Below the pieces are notes generated by a model. That model was not told where the DNA came from, searched no databases, and saw only the letters and a list, made by a program, of their open reading frames with translations. From the NCBI GenBank assembly GCA_028293725.1, contig JAQGOE010000160.1:1-20165 (forward strand): a DNA stretch of 20,165 bases, given 5' to 3'. Position numbers and translations under genes: made by a program. This stretch comes from Gammaproteobacteria bacterium (GTDB lineage Bacteria; Pseudomonadota; Gammaproteobacteria; Steroidobacterales; Steroidobacteraceae). This document shows, one piece after another, positions 5,988 to 13,640 of this stretch; the stretch's first letter is position 1; every line of letters begins with the position of its first letter.

Positions 5988-7265
5988 TTAGGCCTGCCGT
6001 GCGTGCAGGCTCCAGAGATTCGCCAGGCGCTCGAGGGTGGGGTCACCCTTGACCGCGTGGAAGGACTTCACGGCGTCGTCCTTGTGACCGCCCTTCAGCT
6101 GCGCGATGCCCAACAGCAGCCGCGCCTCGGCCTCGCTCTTCACGCCGCCCTTGGTCAAGCCCTTCGTCAGAAGATCGCTGGCCTTGTCGTACTGCAGGTA
6201 ACCCAGGTACGCAAGCCCGACACCGACATCTTTGTCACCCGTCGGAGCGGCATCCGCATCCTTCTCGATCTTCGGCAGTGACGCCTCGTCCGCGGCCGCG
6301 GCCTTCTTGGCCTGGTCGAGCAGACGCTGGTTTTTGTCCTTGGTGCGCTGGTCGGTAAAAACACCCTTCTGGAAGCCCTTTTCCAGGATGTGCTGCGCCT
6401 CGCCCGGCGAGCCCTGCTCCATGGCGAGCTGTGCCATCTCGGTGTAGTCGTCGGGCCGCGCCAACACATCAACCTCGGACATCAGGCGATACAGCTGCAG
6501 CGTGTTCTTGTCCGACTGGGTTTGCGTACGGTCCTGTTGCAGCGTGTACAGCAGGTCCTTCCAGTAGTCGGGCTTCGGGTAGTAGGTCACCAGCTTCTCG
6601 AGCGCCTTCGTCGTACAGCCGGAATCGTCTGTCTTCACGCAGGAGCTCATGATGAGCTGCAACGACTGGTCCTTCGGCGTCCTTCCGGCCTTGATGTCGG
6701 ATTCGACAATCGGCTCGAAGAACTTCAGGGTGCCCTTGTAGTCGCCCTTCAGGTAGTACGACTGCCCGACGATGACGTTGACTTCCTCGTCGCCGTAGCC
6801 GCCCTTGATGGCTCGGTTGCCGAACTCGATGGCCTTGTCGTAGTTCTTGAGCTGGTAGTTGATCTGCGCCGTCGCCTTGATGATGCGGGGCAGCTCTGCC
6901 TGCTCGGTAAAGCCGTCGTTGGCCTGGGCCTCGAAGGCCTTTTCCGCCGACTGATAGTCGTTAGTCCGCGCGTACGCCGAACCGGCCAACACGTTGATGA
7001 CGTGCTCATCGTACGGCGTCTTCTTCGGGTTCGACTCCGCTTCCTTCAACTTAGCGAGAGCGTCGGGGTACTTCTTCGCCTGCAGGGCGTCCTGTGCGGC
7101 CTTCAAGGGCTTCGCCAGATCCTTGCTGACCTTGTTCTCTTCCTTCTTATCGGCCGCCGCGACGGGTACGAGGCTCGTGGCGCCAATGACGGCGGCACTG
7201 AGGGCGAGGGTCGCGGCCAGGCGGGCCAGGGAATTGGACTGGGCGTTCATGGTGTTGTTTCGCAT
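5988..7265 (-). CDS. Periplasmic tetratricopeptide-repeat protein of the TonB cluster
   Basis: A 425-residue protein with a likely Sec signal peptide: hydrophobic LAATLALSAAVIGATSLVPVAAA up to about residue 38, then a charged, Lys-rich start of the mature chain. TPR-like helical pairs follow, for example ALQAKKYPDALAKLKEAE (about 61-78), AYARTNDYQSAEKAFEAQ, QLKNYDKAIEFGNRAI, YLKGDYKGTLKFFEPI and a C-terminal set near LGYLQYDKASDLLTKGL. It lacks an obvious enzyme domain. It follows the second exbD by 11 bases, so it is the last gene of the operon. TPR proteins recur beside TonB systems in gammaproteobacteria and are thought to organise or assist the complex. That role is inferred for this one. 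A five-codon-shorter start (Met6) is possible. Confidence 0.85.
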   Translation of the reverse strand: MRNNTMNAQSNSLARLAATLALSAAVIGATSLVPVAAADKKEENKVSKDLAKPLKAAQDALQAKKYPDALAKLKEAESNPKKTPYDEHVINVLAGSAYARTNDYQSAEKAFEAQANDGFTEQAELPRIIKATAQINYQLKNYDKAIEFGNRAIKGGYGDEEVNVIVGQSYYLKGDYKGTLKFFEPIVESDIKAGRTPKDQSLQLIMSSCVKTDDSGCTTKALEKLVTYYPKPDYWKDLLYTLQQDRTQTQSDKNTLQLYRLMSEVDVLARPDDYTEMAQLAMEQGSPGEAQHILEKGFQKGVFTDQRTKDKNQRLLDQAKKAAAADEASLPKIEKDADAAPTGDKDVGVGLAYLGYLQYDKASDLLTKGLTKGGVKSEAEARLLLGIAQLKGGHKDDAVKSFHAVKGDPTLERLANLWSLHARQA

Positions 7266-7276
7266 CGCTTAGACGA

Positions 7277-7699
7277 TTAGTCCTTGAACTCGGACGTGTT
7301 GACGAATCCGATCTTCTTCATGCGATTGCGCTGCGCGGCCGCCAGCACTTTCGCCACGGAGTCGTATTTCACACGGCGGTCGGGGCGCAGATGGATTTCC
7401 GCCTGCACCGGCTTGTCAGCCTCCGTGTGGAAGTAAGATTCGAGCTGACCGATGTCCTTGACCGGCGTACCGTTCCACACCACCGTGCCGTCGAAGTCGA
7501 TCTCGAGATCGATGACTTCCGGGCGCTGATCCGGCGGCGGCGGATTGTTCGACTGCGGCATATCGAGCTTCACCGCGTGGGTCATGATGGGGAGCGAGAC
7601 GATCAGGGTCACGAGCAACACGAGCATGACGTCGATCAACGGCGTCGTGTTGATGTCGCACATGACTCCGCCGCCAGCGTTTCCGACACTCATTGCCAT
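7277..7699 (-). CDS. exbD: Biopolymer transport protein ExbD, second paralogue
   Basis: A 140-residue membrane protein with one N-terminal span (about 20-40) and a periplasmic domain. The span carries INTTPLIDVMLVLLVTLIVS, with the conserved Asp that takes part in proton-driven ExbB/ExbD action. The periplasmic part shows IDLEIDFDGTVVWNG and EIHLRPDRRVKYDSVAKVLAAAQ, the ExbD/TolR pattern. It is clearly related to the upstream exbD but has diverged, including a PPPP-containing linker (SNNPPPPDQRPE). AGGAG lies close upstream of the ATG at 7699. It is 15 bases after exbD1 and 11 before the TPR gene. Two ExbD types in one operon could form mixed dimers inside the ExbB ring, or serve different substrates. 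Confidence 0.93.
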   Translation of the reverse strand: MAMSVGNAGGGVMCDINTTPLIDVMLVLLVTLIVSLPIMTHAVKLDMPQSNNPPPPDQRPEVIDLEIDFDGTVVWNGTPVKDIGQLESYFHTEADKPVQAEIHLRPDRRVKYDSVAKVLAAAQRNRMKKIGFVNTSEFKD

Positions 7700-7714
7700 A
7701 TCTTTGTTCTCCTC

Positions 7715-8161
7715 TTACTGGCGCACGCCGCGCACACCGTGGTCGGGCTCCGTGAGGAAGCCTACCTTCACGATGCCACCGCGCTGCAGGGCATACAGCA
7801 CCCGGCCGACCGCCTCATAGCGTGAGTCTTTGTCGGCGCGGATATGAACCTCGGGCTGAGGTTTTTCCACGGCCGCCGCTTTCACGTACGCAAGCAGGTC
7901 GTCCTTGGTCGGCATGCTCTTATCGTTCCAGTAGATATTGCCGTTCTTATCCACCGCGACCGTGATGTTTTCCGGCTTCGTCTGCGTCGGAATGTTCACA
8001 GCCTTCGGCAAATCCACCTTCACGGTCTTGTTGATCACCGGGATGGTGATGAGGAAGATGATCAACAGCACCAACATGACGTCCACGAGGGGGGTCGTGT
8101 TGATGTTCGCCATTACTCCCGGCTCGTCACTACCGGACGGGGGTCCGACACTCATCGACAT
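7715..8161 (-). CDS. exbD: Biopolymer transport protein ExbD, first paralogue
   Basis: A 148-residue ExbD. The single membrane span is INTTPLVDVMLVLLIIFLITIP with the conserved Asp, and the periplasmic domain shows ITVAVDKNGNIYWNDKSM and VHIRADKDSRYEAVGRVLYALQ. The ATG at 8161 is preceded by GAGAGGAG at good spacing. An in-frame GTG six codons upstream lies within that ribosome binding site and is rejected. It follows exbB after 95 bases that hold two perfect hairpins, so expression relative to exbB may be tuned. With ExbB it forms the proton-powered motor that drives TonB. Confidence 0.94.
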   Translation of the reverse strand: MSMSVGPPSGSDEPGVMANINTTPLVDVMLVLLIIFLITIPVINKTVKVDLPKAVNIPTQTKPENITVAVDKNGNIYWNDKSMPTKDDLLAYVKAAAVEKPQPEVHIRADKDSRYEAVGRVLYALQRGGIVKVGFLTEPDHGVRGVRQ

Positions 8162-8183
8162 AATCGTCGCTCCTCTCACTCGC

Positions 8184-8227
8184 CCCGCGCGATACGCGCG
8201 GGACCGATAGGGCGCGCTCAGCGCGCC
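8184..8227 (-). repeat. Pair of perfect intercistronic hairpins between exbB and exbD
   Basis: Two GC hairpins, each with a three-base loop, fill the gap: CCCGCGCG/CGCGCGGG (8184-8202, 8 bp) and GGCGCGC/GCGCGCC (8211-8227, 7 bp). In the minus-strand mRNA they end shortly before the ribosome binding site of exbD. There is no T-run after them, so they look like RNA-stability or processing structures rather than terminators. Confidence 0.7.
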
Positions 8228-8256
8228 GCAGGCATCAAAAGTCCCCGAACCTGCAA

Positions 8257-9006
8257 TTACTTGCGGATCGCGGCAGCCGGAGCAGCGCTCGGACGCGCAC
8301 CACCCATCTCGTTCCCGGTCACGCCCACGCGGGCACCGCTGACGAGGTAGGCATGCAGATCGCTCGCGAAGTTCCGCAGGGCATCCTGCAGTATCTTGTT
8401 GCGGCCCAGCAGCCAGTTATAGCCCATGACGGCCGGTACGGCGACGAACAGACCGAGGGCGGTCATGATCAGCGCCTCGCCGACGGGGCCCGCCACCTTG
8501 TCGATGCTCGCCTGGCCGGCGATGCCGATTCCGACAAGTGCGTTCAGAATGCCCCACACCGTGCCGAACAGTCCGACGAACGGTGACACCGAGCCCACGG
8601 TGGCGAGCAGGCCGAGACCGCCCTGCAGCTTGCTGTTCACGCCGTCGACTGCGCGCTGCAGCGACATGGTGATCCACTCGTGGAGGTCGATGCGGTCCGT
8701 CAGACGGCCGTCATGATGCGACGCCGCACGCAGGCCGTCTTCGGCGATCGCGCGGAAGTCGTCGCCCTTCTTCAGACGCTCCACGCCATCTTTCAGGGAG
8801 GGCGCGGTCCAGAACTGCTTCTCCACGACGCGGGCGGACTGCTTCAGCTTGCGCTGGTCCCACAGCTTCGTGAGGATCACGTACCAGGACGAGAGCGACA
8901 TGATGGCCAAAAGAATGAGCACAGAACGGGCGATGAGATCGCCCCCAGCCCAGAGGGCGCCCAGGCCGTAAGGATTATCGACGGTTGCGGTGGCTTGATT
9001 TTCCAT
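8257..9006 (-). CDS. exbB: MotA/TolQ/ExbB proton channel family protein
   Basis: A 249-residue inner-membrane protein forming the ring of the TonB motor. The first span is at about residues 24-44 (LIARSVLILLAIMSLSSWYV). The cytoplasmic part follows, then the conserved paired spans TVGSVSPFVGLFGTVWGILNA and VGEALIMTALGLFVAVPAVMGYN. The Thr-Val and Pro-Phe-Gly-Leu-Thr pattern places it in the ExbB/TolQ family. The ATG at 9006 is backed by GAGGAA just upstream; five extra codons to 9021 would run into the terminator's T-tract. The gene lies directly after a strong terminator that follows tonB, so its transcription probably relies on read-through. It ends with a low-complexity Ala/Pro tail. Confidence 0.94.
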   Translation of the reverse strand: MENQATATVDNPYGLGALWAGGDLIARSVLILLAIMSLSSWYVILTKLWDQRKLKQSARVVEKQFWTAPSLKDGVERLKKGDDFRAIAEDGLRAASHHDGRLTDRIDLHEWITMSLQRAVDGVNSKLQGGLGLLATVGSVSPFVGLFGTVWGILNALVGIGIAGQASIDKVAGPVGEALIMTALGLFVAVPAVMGYNWLLGRNKILQDALRNFASDLHAYLVSGARVGVTGNEMGGARPSAAPAAAIRK

Positions 9007-9019
9007 AGTTTCCTCGAAC

Positions 9020-9048
9020 AAAAAAAAAGCCGCCCTCGCGGGGGCGGC
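9020..9048 (-). terminator. Intra-operon rho-independent terminator between tonB and exbB
   Basis: A 7-bp all-GC stem (GCCGCCC with GGGCGGC, arms 9042-9048 and 9029-9035, 6-base loop) is followed on the minus strand by nine T residues (9028-9020). The T-tract ends 13 bases before the exbB ATG. This is a textbook intrinsic terminator, yet it sits inside a cluster whose genes should be expressed together. Confidence 0.88.
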
Positions 9049-9063
9049 GTTTATATCGAATAA

Positions 9064-9708
9064 TTAATTGCGGAGCTCGAACTTGATCTTGAACACCATG
9101 CACGACGCTATCGGCACGCCATCTTCCGTACCGGGCTGGTAGTGGCCCGAGGCTGCCTTTGCAAGCTTCACCGCTCCATCATCCAATCGGGCGCTACCCG
9201 ATGTCTGCGCGAGCGTCGGATCCTCCGTGATCTTGCCGTTCGGTCCGACGCACACGTGCACGTTTGCCGAACCCTCTTCCCCTAAACGCTTCGACGCCGG
9301 TGGGTAGAACTCCTCGGCGGTCGGGAACCCCTTGCCGGGCTTCGGACCGACAATATTCTTTTTCGCGGCCGGCGGCGGCGGCGGCGGCGGCGCGTGCGGC
9401 ACTGGCTTGTCGGTCACGTCCTGGATGGCGGTGGTCTGTGTCTCCACCGGAACCTCGATCGCGACGTCCGGGGGCGGAATCTCGACCGGAGGACGCTCCA
9501 TCTGCGGCGGCGGTGGCGGTGGCGGCTGGTCCTCTTTCTTGACCTCTTCGATCACGTCGGTCTGGATCGGCGGAGCGACCAGCTCGAACGTGCGTCGGGC
9601 CAGGCCTGTCGCGAGCGCCCACGCAATGAAGACGTGCAGCCCGATGATCGCGAAAAGGACTATGGTTCTGCGGGTAAAAAAGTTCGTGTCTTGTACGTAG
9701 GCAGCCAT
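9064..9708 (-). CDS. tonB: TonB family energy transducer
   Basis: A 214-residue protein linking the inner-membrane ExbB/ExbD motor to outer-membrane TonB-dependent receptors. The membrane anchor spans about residues 14-37 and contains His25, matching the conserved TonB anchor His. A Pro-rich periplasm-spanning segment (about 47-115) has two runs of seven prolines. The C-terminal TonB domain is at about 128-214 (ASKRLGEEGSANVHVCVGPNG onward). Cys153 and Cys203 could form a disulfide in the periplasm. The ATG at 9708 has no clear ribosome binding site. It is the first gene of the cluster, with a candidate promoter 65-93 bases upstream and a terminator right after its stop. No receptor gene lies nearby. 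Confidence 0.94.
   Translation of the reverse strand: MAAYVQDTNFFTRRTIVLFAIIGLHVFIAWALATGLARRTFELVAPPIQTDVIEEVKKEDQPPPPPPPQMERPPVEIPPPDVAIEVPVETQTTAIQDVTDKPVPHAPPPPPPPAAKKNIVGPKPGKGFPTAEEFYPPASKRLGEEGSANVHVCVGPNGKITEDPTLAQTSGSARLDDGAVKLAKAASGHYQPGTEDGVPIASCMVFKIKFELRN
9371..9391 (-). repeat. tonB: Perfect (CCG)7 triplet tract in tonB
   Basis: Seven uninterrupted GGC units on the plus strand encode seven consecutive CCG proline codons in tonB. A second proline run at about 9506-9526 is broken by GGT units. Slippage in whole triplets would change spacer length without a frameshift. Confidence 0.85.
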
Positions 9709-9737
9709 GAGTTGATTTGAGATATGTCGTTGTTACA

Positions 9738-9819
9738 TGTCCGGACAAACCGGACCCGGACGTAAGCAGTGCAAAGTAGCCGTCTTTCTCTTTGCCCGCA
9801 AGTTGCCGGATCCGGACCC
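9738..9819. promoter_or_regulatory. CCGGA-rich region with CCGGACCC repeats bracketing the tonB promoter
   Basis: CCGGA occurs at 9741, 9750, 9756, 9806 and 9812. The eight-base CCGGACCC occurs at 9750-9757 and 9812-9819, one downstream and one upstream of the predicted tonB promoter, 62 bases apart. A perfect 10-base palindrome TGTCCGGACA lies at 9738-9747. This could be a paired operator or a leader RNA hairpin. I see no recognisable Fur box. The remaining gap to ilvD (9820-10046) holds no gene, RNA or terminator that I can support. Confidence 0.35.
9773..9801 (-). promoter_or_regulatory. Candidate sigma-70 promoter for tonB
   Basis: On the minus strand TTGCGG (9801-9796) and TACTTT (9778-9773) are separated by 17 bases, a fair sigma-70 match. 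Transcription would begin near 9766 and give a leader of about 58 bases before the tonB ATG. The hexamers are each two or more bases off consensus, so this is a moderate prediction. Confidence 0.4.
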
Positions 9820-10046
9820 GAACGCTCCGGCGGCTGCAACCACCGGCTCGTTTGATACTGACAAACGCAGACCCCCGACCGCTCGGTCTAGGGCGAGCGC
9901 AAGTTCTAAATCCCCCTGACTGGTTCGATTATCGCGACGTGCAGAAAGGTCATTACCAAAGAGCACGTTGCGCGCATTGATAGATGCTTCGTGAACTCTA
10001 ACCTCTGACCCGTGCACTGACAACTCCGCTCGAGCTGAAGAATTTT

Positions 10047-11738
10047 TTAGTCTCGCCGCGCCGGTTCGGTCACCGCACCAGCGGAGGCACTGCTCACCAG
10101 GCTGGCGTATTTCGCCAACACGCCCGTCTCCGTATACGGCTTGCGCGGTTTCCAGGTTGCGCGCCGCCGACGCAGCTCCGCCGCCGACAGCGCGACGCTG
10201 ATTTCCCTCTTCACGGCATCGATCGTGATCCGGTCACCGTTGCGCAGTAGCCCGATCGGGCCGCCCACCGCGGCCTCCGGTGAAATATGTCCTACGACAA
10301 ACCCGTGGCTGCCGCCCGAGAAACGCCCATCGGTGATGAATCCCACCTTGTCCCCGAGCCCGCGCCCCATGATGGCGGCGGTCGGACTGAGCATCTCCCG
10401 CATTCCAGGCCCACCTACAGGCCCTTCGTTCCTGATGACGACGACGTCACCGGCACGGACCGTACCGTCGAGAATCGCCTGCGTCGCGCGTTCCTCGCCT
10501 TCGAAGACCCGCGCGCGACCGCTGAACGCCAACCCTTCCTTGCCCGTGATCTTCGCGACCGCGCCGTCCGGTGCCACATTCCCGTACAGGATCACGAGGT
10601 GGCTGTCCTTCTTCAGTGGATCGGAGAGCGGTCGCACGATGTCTTGTCCAGCAAGATACATGCCTGTATTTGCGAGGTTTTCCGCCAGCGTGTGCCCTGT
10701 GACGGTTAGGCAATCGCCATGCATCAACCCGCCATCGAGGAGCATTTTCATGAGCGGCTGGATGCCGCCAATCGCGACCAGCTCCGACATCATATAGCGA
10801 CCACTGGGCTTGAGATCCGCCAGCACCGGAACGCGTTTGCCGATGCGGGTGAAGTCGTCCAGTGTGAGTTTGACCCGTGCATCCTTCGCGATCGCCAACA
10901 GGTGCAGCACCGCGTTGGTCGATCCGCCGAGGGCGATGACCACGGTAATGGCGTTTTCAAAGGCCTTGCGCGTCAGGATGTCGCGTGGACGCAAACCGTC
11001 CTTCACTAACTTCACGACCGCCTCGCCGGCACGACGTGAATCCGCCCTCTTCTCCTCGCCGACCGCGTCCTGCGCGGAACTCCCCGGGAGAGACAAGCCC
11101 AGCGCTTCGATCGCCGAGGCCATGGTGTTGGCCGTATACATTCCGCCACAGCTGCCCGGACCCGGAATCGCCGTGCGCTCAACTTCCTTGAGTTGCGCGT
11201 CGGAAATCTTCCCGGCGGCGTTGGCGCCGACCGCTTCGAAGACCGCGACGATGTCACGTCGCTGTGCTCCCGGACGGATGGTTCCCCCGTAGACAAACAC
11301 GGCGGGACGGTTGAGGCGCGCCATGGCCATGGCGCAGCCCGGCATGTTCTTATCGCAACCCCCGACCGCGACGAAGCCATCGAAACCTTCCGCGCCCACG
11401 ACGGTTTCGATCGAATCCGCAATCACCTCGCGCGACACCAGCGAGTAGCGCATTCCGGGCGAGCCCATCGAGATGCCGTCTGACACCGTGATGGTGTTGA
11501 ACAGAACACTCTTGCCGCCGCTCGAGTCGGCGCCAGCCGCGGCCTCGCGAGCCAGCTCGGCGATGTGCATATTGCAGGGCGTTACGTTGGCCCAGGTGGA
11601 CGCGATACCGATCTGGGGCTTCGAGAAATCCGCGTCCGTGAAGCCGACCGCGCGCAGCATTGCGCGCGAGGCAGCCTGCTTCGCTCCGTCCACGACTAGG
11701 CGCGAATACTCGCGCGGGTCATGTTTCTTTGTCGTCAT
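10047..11738 (-). CDS. ilvD: Dihydroxy-acid dehydratase
   Basis: Converts 2,3-dihydroxy-3-methylbutanoate (or the 3-methylpentanoate) to the 2-keto acid, the step before transamination in valine and isoleucine synthesis. It has 563 residues, the usual length. Iron-sulfur ligands are recognisable as Cys55 (TPCN), Cys128 ([10 protein letters not shown]) and Cys197 ([14 protein letters not shown]), the pattern of [2Fe-2S]/[4Fe-4S] IlvD/Edd dehydratases. The C-terminal domain carries [12 protein letters not shown] and [22 protein letters not shown]. It lies apart from the ilvC-leu operon and on the other strand, downstream of the M17 peptidase gene with a 161-base gap. No leader peptide or attenuator was found in that gap. 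Confidence 0.96.
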   Translation of the reverse strand: MTTKKHDPREYSRLVVDGAKQAASRAMLRAVGFTDADFSKPQIGIASTWANVTPCNMHIAELAREAAAGADSSGGKSVLFNTITVSDGISMGSPGMRYSLVSREVIADSIETVVGAEGFDGFVAVGGCDKNMPGCAMAMARLNRPAVFVYGGTIRPGAQRRDIVAVFEAVGANAAGKISDAQLKEVERTAIPGPGSCGGMYTANTMASAIEALGLSLPGSSAQDAVGEEKRADSRRAGEAVVKLVKDGLRPRDILTRKAFENAITVVIALGGSTNAVLHLLAIAKDARVKLTLDDFTRIGKRVPVLADLKPSGRYMMSELVAIGGIQPLMKMLLDGGLMHGDCLTVTGHTLAENLANTGMYLAGQDIVRPLSDPLKKDSHLVILYGNVAPDGAVAKITGKEGLAFSGRARVFEGEERATQAILDGTVRAGDVVVIRNEGPVGGPGMREMLSPTAAIMGRGLGDKVGFITDGRFSGGSHGFVVGHISPEAAVGGPIGLLRNGDRITIDAVKREISVALSAAELRRRRATWKPRKPYTETGVLAKYASLVSSASAGAVTEPARRD

Positions 11739-11899
11739 TCAGCTGGGGTAGTCCATCTGTTCAGTCGTGCTCAAGATTATCACCGGTGCCGGCCCCGCAG
11801 CGCTTCGATATCGGCGCCAGCGACCAAGTTATTCGAACATTCTCGAGGCTATGGCGCCATTGTCGCGACCCGACATCACTCTTGTACAAATGAGACTTG

Positions 11900-13300
11900 C
11901 TAGCCGAAGCGGGCGCGGATGAGCCGATACAGGCTGCGCACACACTGGGCTTCCGCCCCAACCGGCCGGCCGGGGCGCTCGCGGGGATTCCAGGCATACA
12001 GGTCGACATGCAACCAGTTGGGCGTCGCGGCAATGAAGCGTTTTAGGAACAGTGCAGCAATGATGGAGCCGGCAAACGGCGCCGCCGACACGTTGGCGAG
12101 ATCCGCGACTTTGCTGGCCAGCTCGTCGTCGTAGCCAGGCCACAACGGCATCGGCCACACGGGATCTGACTCCTCTTCGCCCCGCATGCGCAACTGCGCC
12201 ATCAGGGTCTCGTCCGTGGAGTAGGCAGCCGGCAACTCGGGCCCCAGCGCCACGCGTGCGGCGCCCGTCAGGGTCGCCAGATCGATGAGCAGGTCCGGGC
12301 GTTCGCTGTCAGCTTCGACCAAGGCATCGGCGAGAACGAGACGGCCCTCGGCATCTGTGTTGCCGATTTCGACGGACAAGCCTTTGCGGGAACGAAGGAC
12401 GTCACTGGGACGATAGGCGCGGCCCCCAATACTGTTTTCTACGGCGGGAATGAGGACTCGCAGCTGGATAGGTGCACCGAGACGCATGAGCATTTCGGCC
12501 AGTGCCAGCACGCAGGCGGCGCCGCCCATGTCCTTCTTCATGAGAAGCATGCCAGCGGAGGGTTTGAGATCGAGCCCGCCGGTGTCAAAACAAACGCCCT
12601 TGCCGACGAGGGTCACCCGGGGCGCCTGCCGATCACCCCAACGAAGGTCGATGAGTCGTGGCTCGCGCGGGCTCGCGGCACCGACAGCGTGAATCAACGG
12701 ATAATCGCGGGCCTTGAGCTCGTCACCGACGAGGATCTCGCACCGCGCGCCATGACGCGCGGCCAGATCGGACGCCGCCGCGGCGAGCTCCGCGGGGCCC
12801 ATGTCGTTGGCGGGAGTGTTGATGAGGTCGCGAGCGAATGCGGTGGCGTCGGCGGCGATTTGCGCATACGCAAGATCCGCCTCGGGGGGCGGTACGAGTG
12901 CGGGACGGGCTGTTGTGGTCTGCGTCCGATACCGGCTCATGCGGTACGAGCCTGTCAGCCAACCGACCACGAAATGCGTCGCGGCTTCCGCGGGCAGCGG
13001 CGTAGCCAGGCGGTAGGCCAGGGCCGGAAGCCGATCCGTCAGACCGGCGGCATGCCAGAGCTTCAGATCCGCTACGGTGCGTAACGCGCCCAGGCCCAGA
13101 ACGGCCGCGGCAATCTGACCGCTCGCGGCCGGTAATGTCAGAACGCGATGCCGCTCTGCCTGGAAACCATTCGCCCGCACCCAGGTAACGGTTTCCACGG
13201 GCTGCTCACTCAGCCAGCGCGGCAGGTCCGATTCCGTCACCAGCCATAGAGGCCGGGCGTCGCCGGGGTCGGAGGTCAACAACATTTCAGGTTGTGTCAC
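11900..13300 (-). CDS. M17-family leucyl aminopeptidase
   Basis: Metallo-aminopeptidase that removes N-terminal residues from peptides, probably in the cytosol. From the GTG at 13300 it has 466 residues. The N-terminal domain is short and divergent. The C-terminal catalytic domain shows Lys234 and Asp239 in VGKGVCFDTGGLDLKP, Lys246, Asp257 in MKKDMGGAA, and NTDAEGR at 314-320. These are the two-metal ligands and active-site residues of the family. The frame stays open upstream to 13690, but those residues are Arg-rich, have no family match, and lie over the ilvC leader, so I reject that extension. GTG 13300 fits the N-terminus of xanthomonad relatives; ATG 13285 is an alternative. Recycled leucine would feed the same pool as the divergent ilv/leu operon. 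Confidence 0.9.
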   Translation of the reverse strand: MTQPEMLLTSDPGDARPLWLVTESDLPRWLSEQPVETVTWVRANGFQAERHRVLTLPAASGQIAAAVLGLGALRTVADLKLWHAAGLTDRLPALAYRLATPLPAEAATHFVVGWLTGSYRMSRYRTQTTTARPALVPPPEADLAYAQIAADATAFARDLINTPANDMGPAELAAAASDLAARHGARCEILVGDELKARDYPLIHAVGAASPREPRLIDLRWGDRQAPRVTLVGKGVCFDTGGLDLKPSAGMLLMKKDMGGAACVLALAEMLMRLGAPIQLRVLIPAVENSIGGRAYRPSDVLRSRKGLSVEIGNTDAEGRLVLADALVEADSERPDLLIDLATLTGAARVALGPELPAAYSTDETLMAQLRMRGEEESDPVWPMPLWPGYDDELASKVADLANVSAAPFAGSIIAALFLKRFIAATPNWLHVDLYAWNPRERPGRPVGAEAQCVRSLYRLIRARFG

Positions 13301-13433
13301 GCGGCGCAGCTTAGCGAAGTCACCCTTGTGTGTCTCCGGCGCTCTGCCACGGGGTCGGGTCCGCACGGAACCTCGTGCTCTGGCAGCACGGCGTTTTGCG
13401 AATCCGAGCCCCTGAGGAGCGCGGATACCCGCG

Positions 13434-13463
13434 TTGACAAAGTCGCGGCGGGTGTGATGACAT
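13434..13463 (+). promoter_or_regulatory. Candidate promoter of the ilvC-leu operon
   Basis: A perfect -35 TTGACA at 13434-13439 is followed after 18 bases by TGACAT (13458-13463), a weak -10. Transcription would begin near 13470, upstream of both possible leader-peptide starts, giving a leader of about 300 bases before ilvC. The stretch 13301-13433, between this and the divergent peptidase gene, holds a small hairpin (CGTGCT/AGCACG around 13374-13390) but no gene I can support. Confidence 0.45.
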
Positions 13464-13502
13464 CGGGGTCTCACTTTTTGCCCCAGCTTATCCGTGGCGC
13501 CC

Positions 13503-13640
13503 ATGGCACCGCACGCGAGAACCGAAACGAGCCCCAGCGCATTGGCGTTGCGGCTCGTGCTGTCCGTTCTCCTTGTAGTACCCGTAGGACTTCTGCTCCT
13601 TCTTGGGAGCAGCCGGTGCGGGGCACTCGCAAACGCCTGA
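13503..13640 (+). CDS. Leu/Val-rich leader peptide of the ilvC-leu operon (IlvL-like)
   Basis: A short open frame of 45 codons from ATG 13503, or 32 codons from an in-frame TTG at 13542. The 32-codon version equals the length of E. coli IlvL as I recall it. The core, residues 18-34, holds 14 Leu or Val in 17 positions, including VLSVLLVVPVG and five consecutive Leu codons (13590-13604). There is no Ile. It ends in a CGA(A)L-like tail resembling that of IlvL. The TGA at 13638-13640 is 32 bases before an intrinsic terminator. Codons such as CTT and GTA are used although the genome is GC-rich. It is probably not a functional protein but a sensor: ribosomes stall here when charged Leu- or Val-tRNA is short. 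Neither start has a strong ribosome binding site. A small hydrophobic membrane peptide is the alternative. Confidence 0.8.
   Translation: MAPHARTETSPSALALRLVLSVLLVVPVGLLLLLGSSRCGALANA

Noticed and set aside
6390..7280. 296-codon plus-strand frame opposite the TPR gene
   Set aside because: Leu/Val/Arg-rich mirror of the TPR gene; the minus-strand gene has a signal peptide, repeats and operon context.
9733..10023. Short open frames on both strands in the tonB-ilvD gap
   Set aside because: No motif, ribosome binding site or family resemblance; the minus-strand frame overlaps the tonB promoter region.
11739..11899. Possible leader or attenuator before ilvD
   Set aside because: No Leu/Val/Ile-rich short frame, no stem followed by a T-run and no clear promoter could be found; only a lone TGATAAT on the minus strand.
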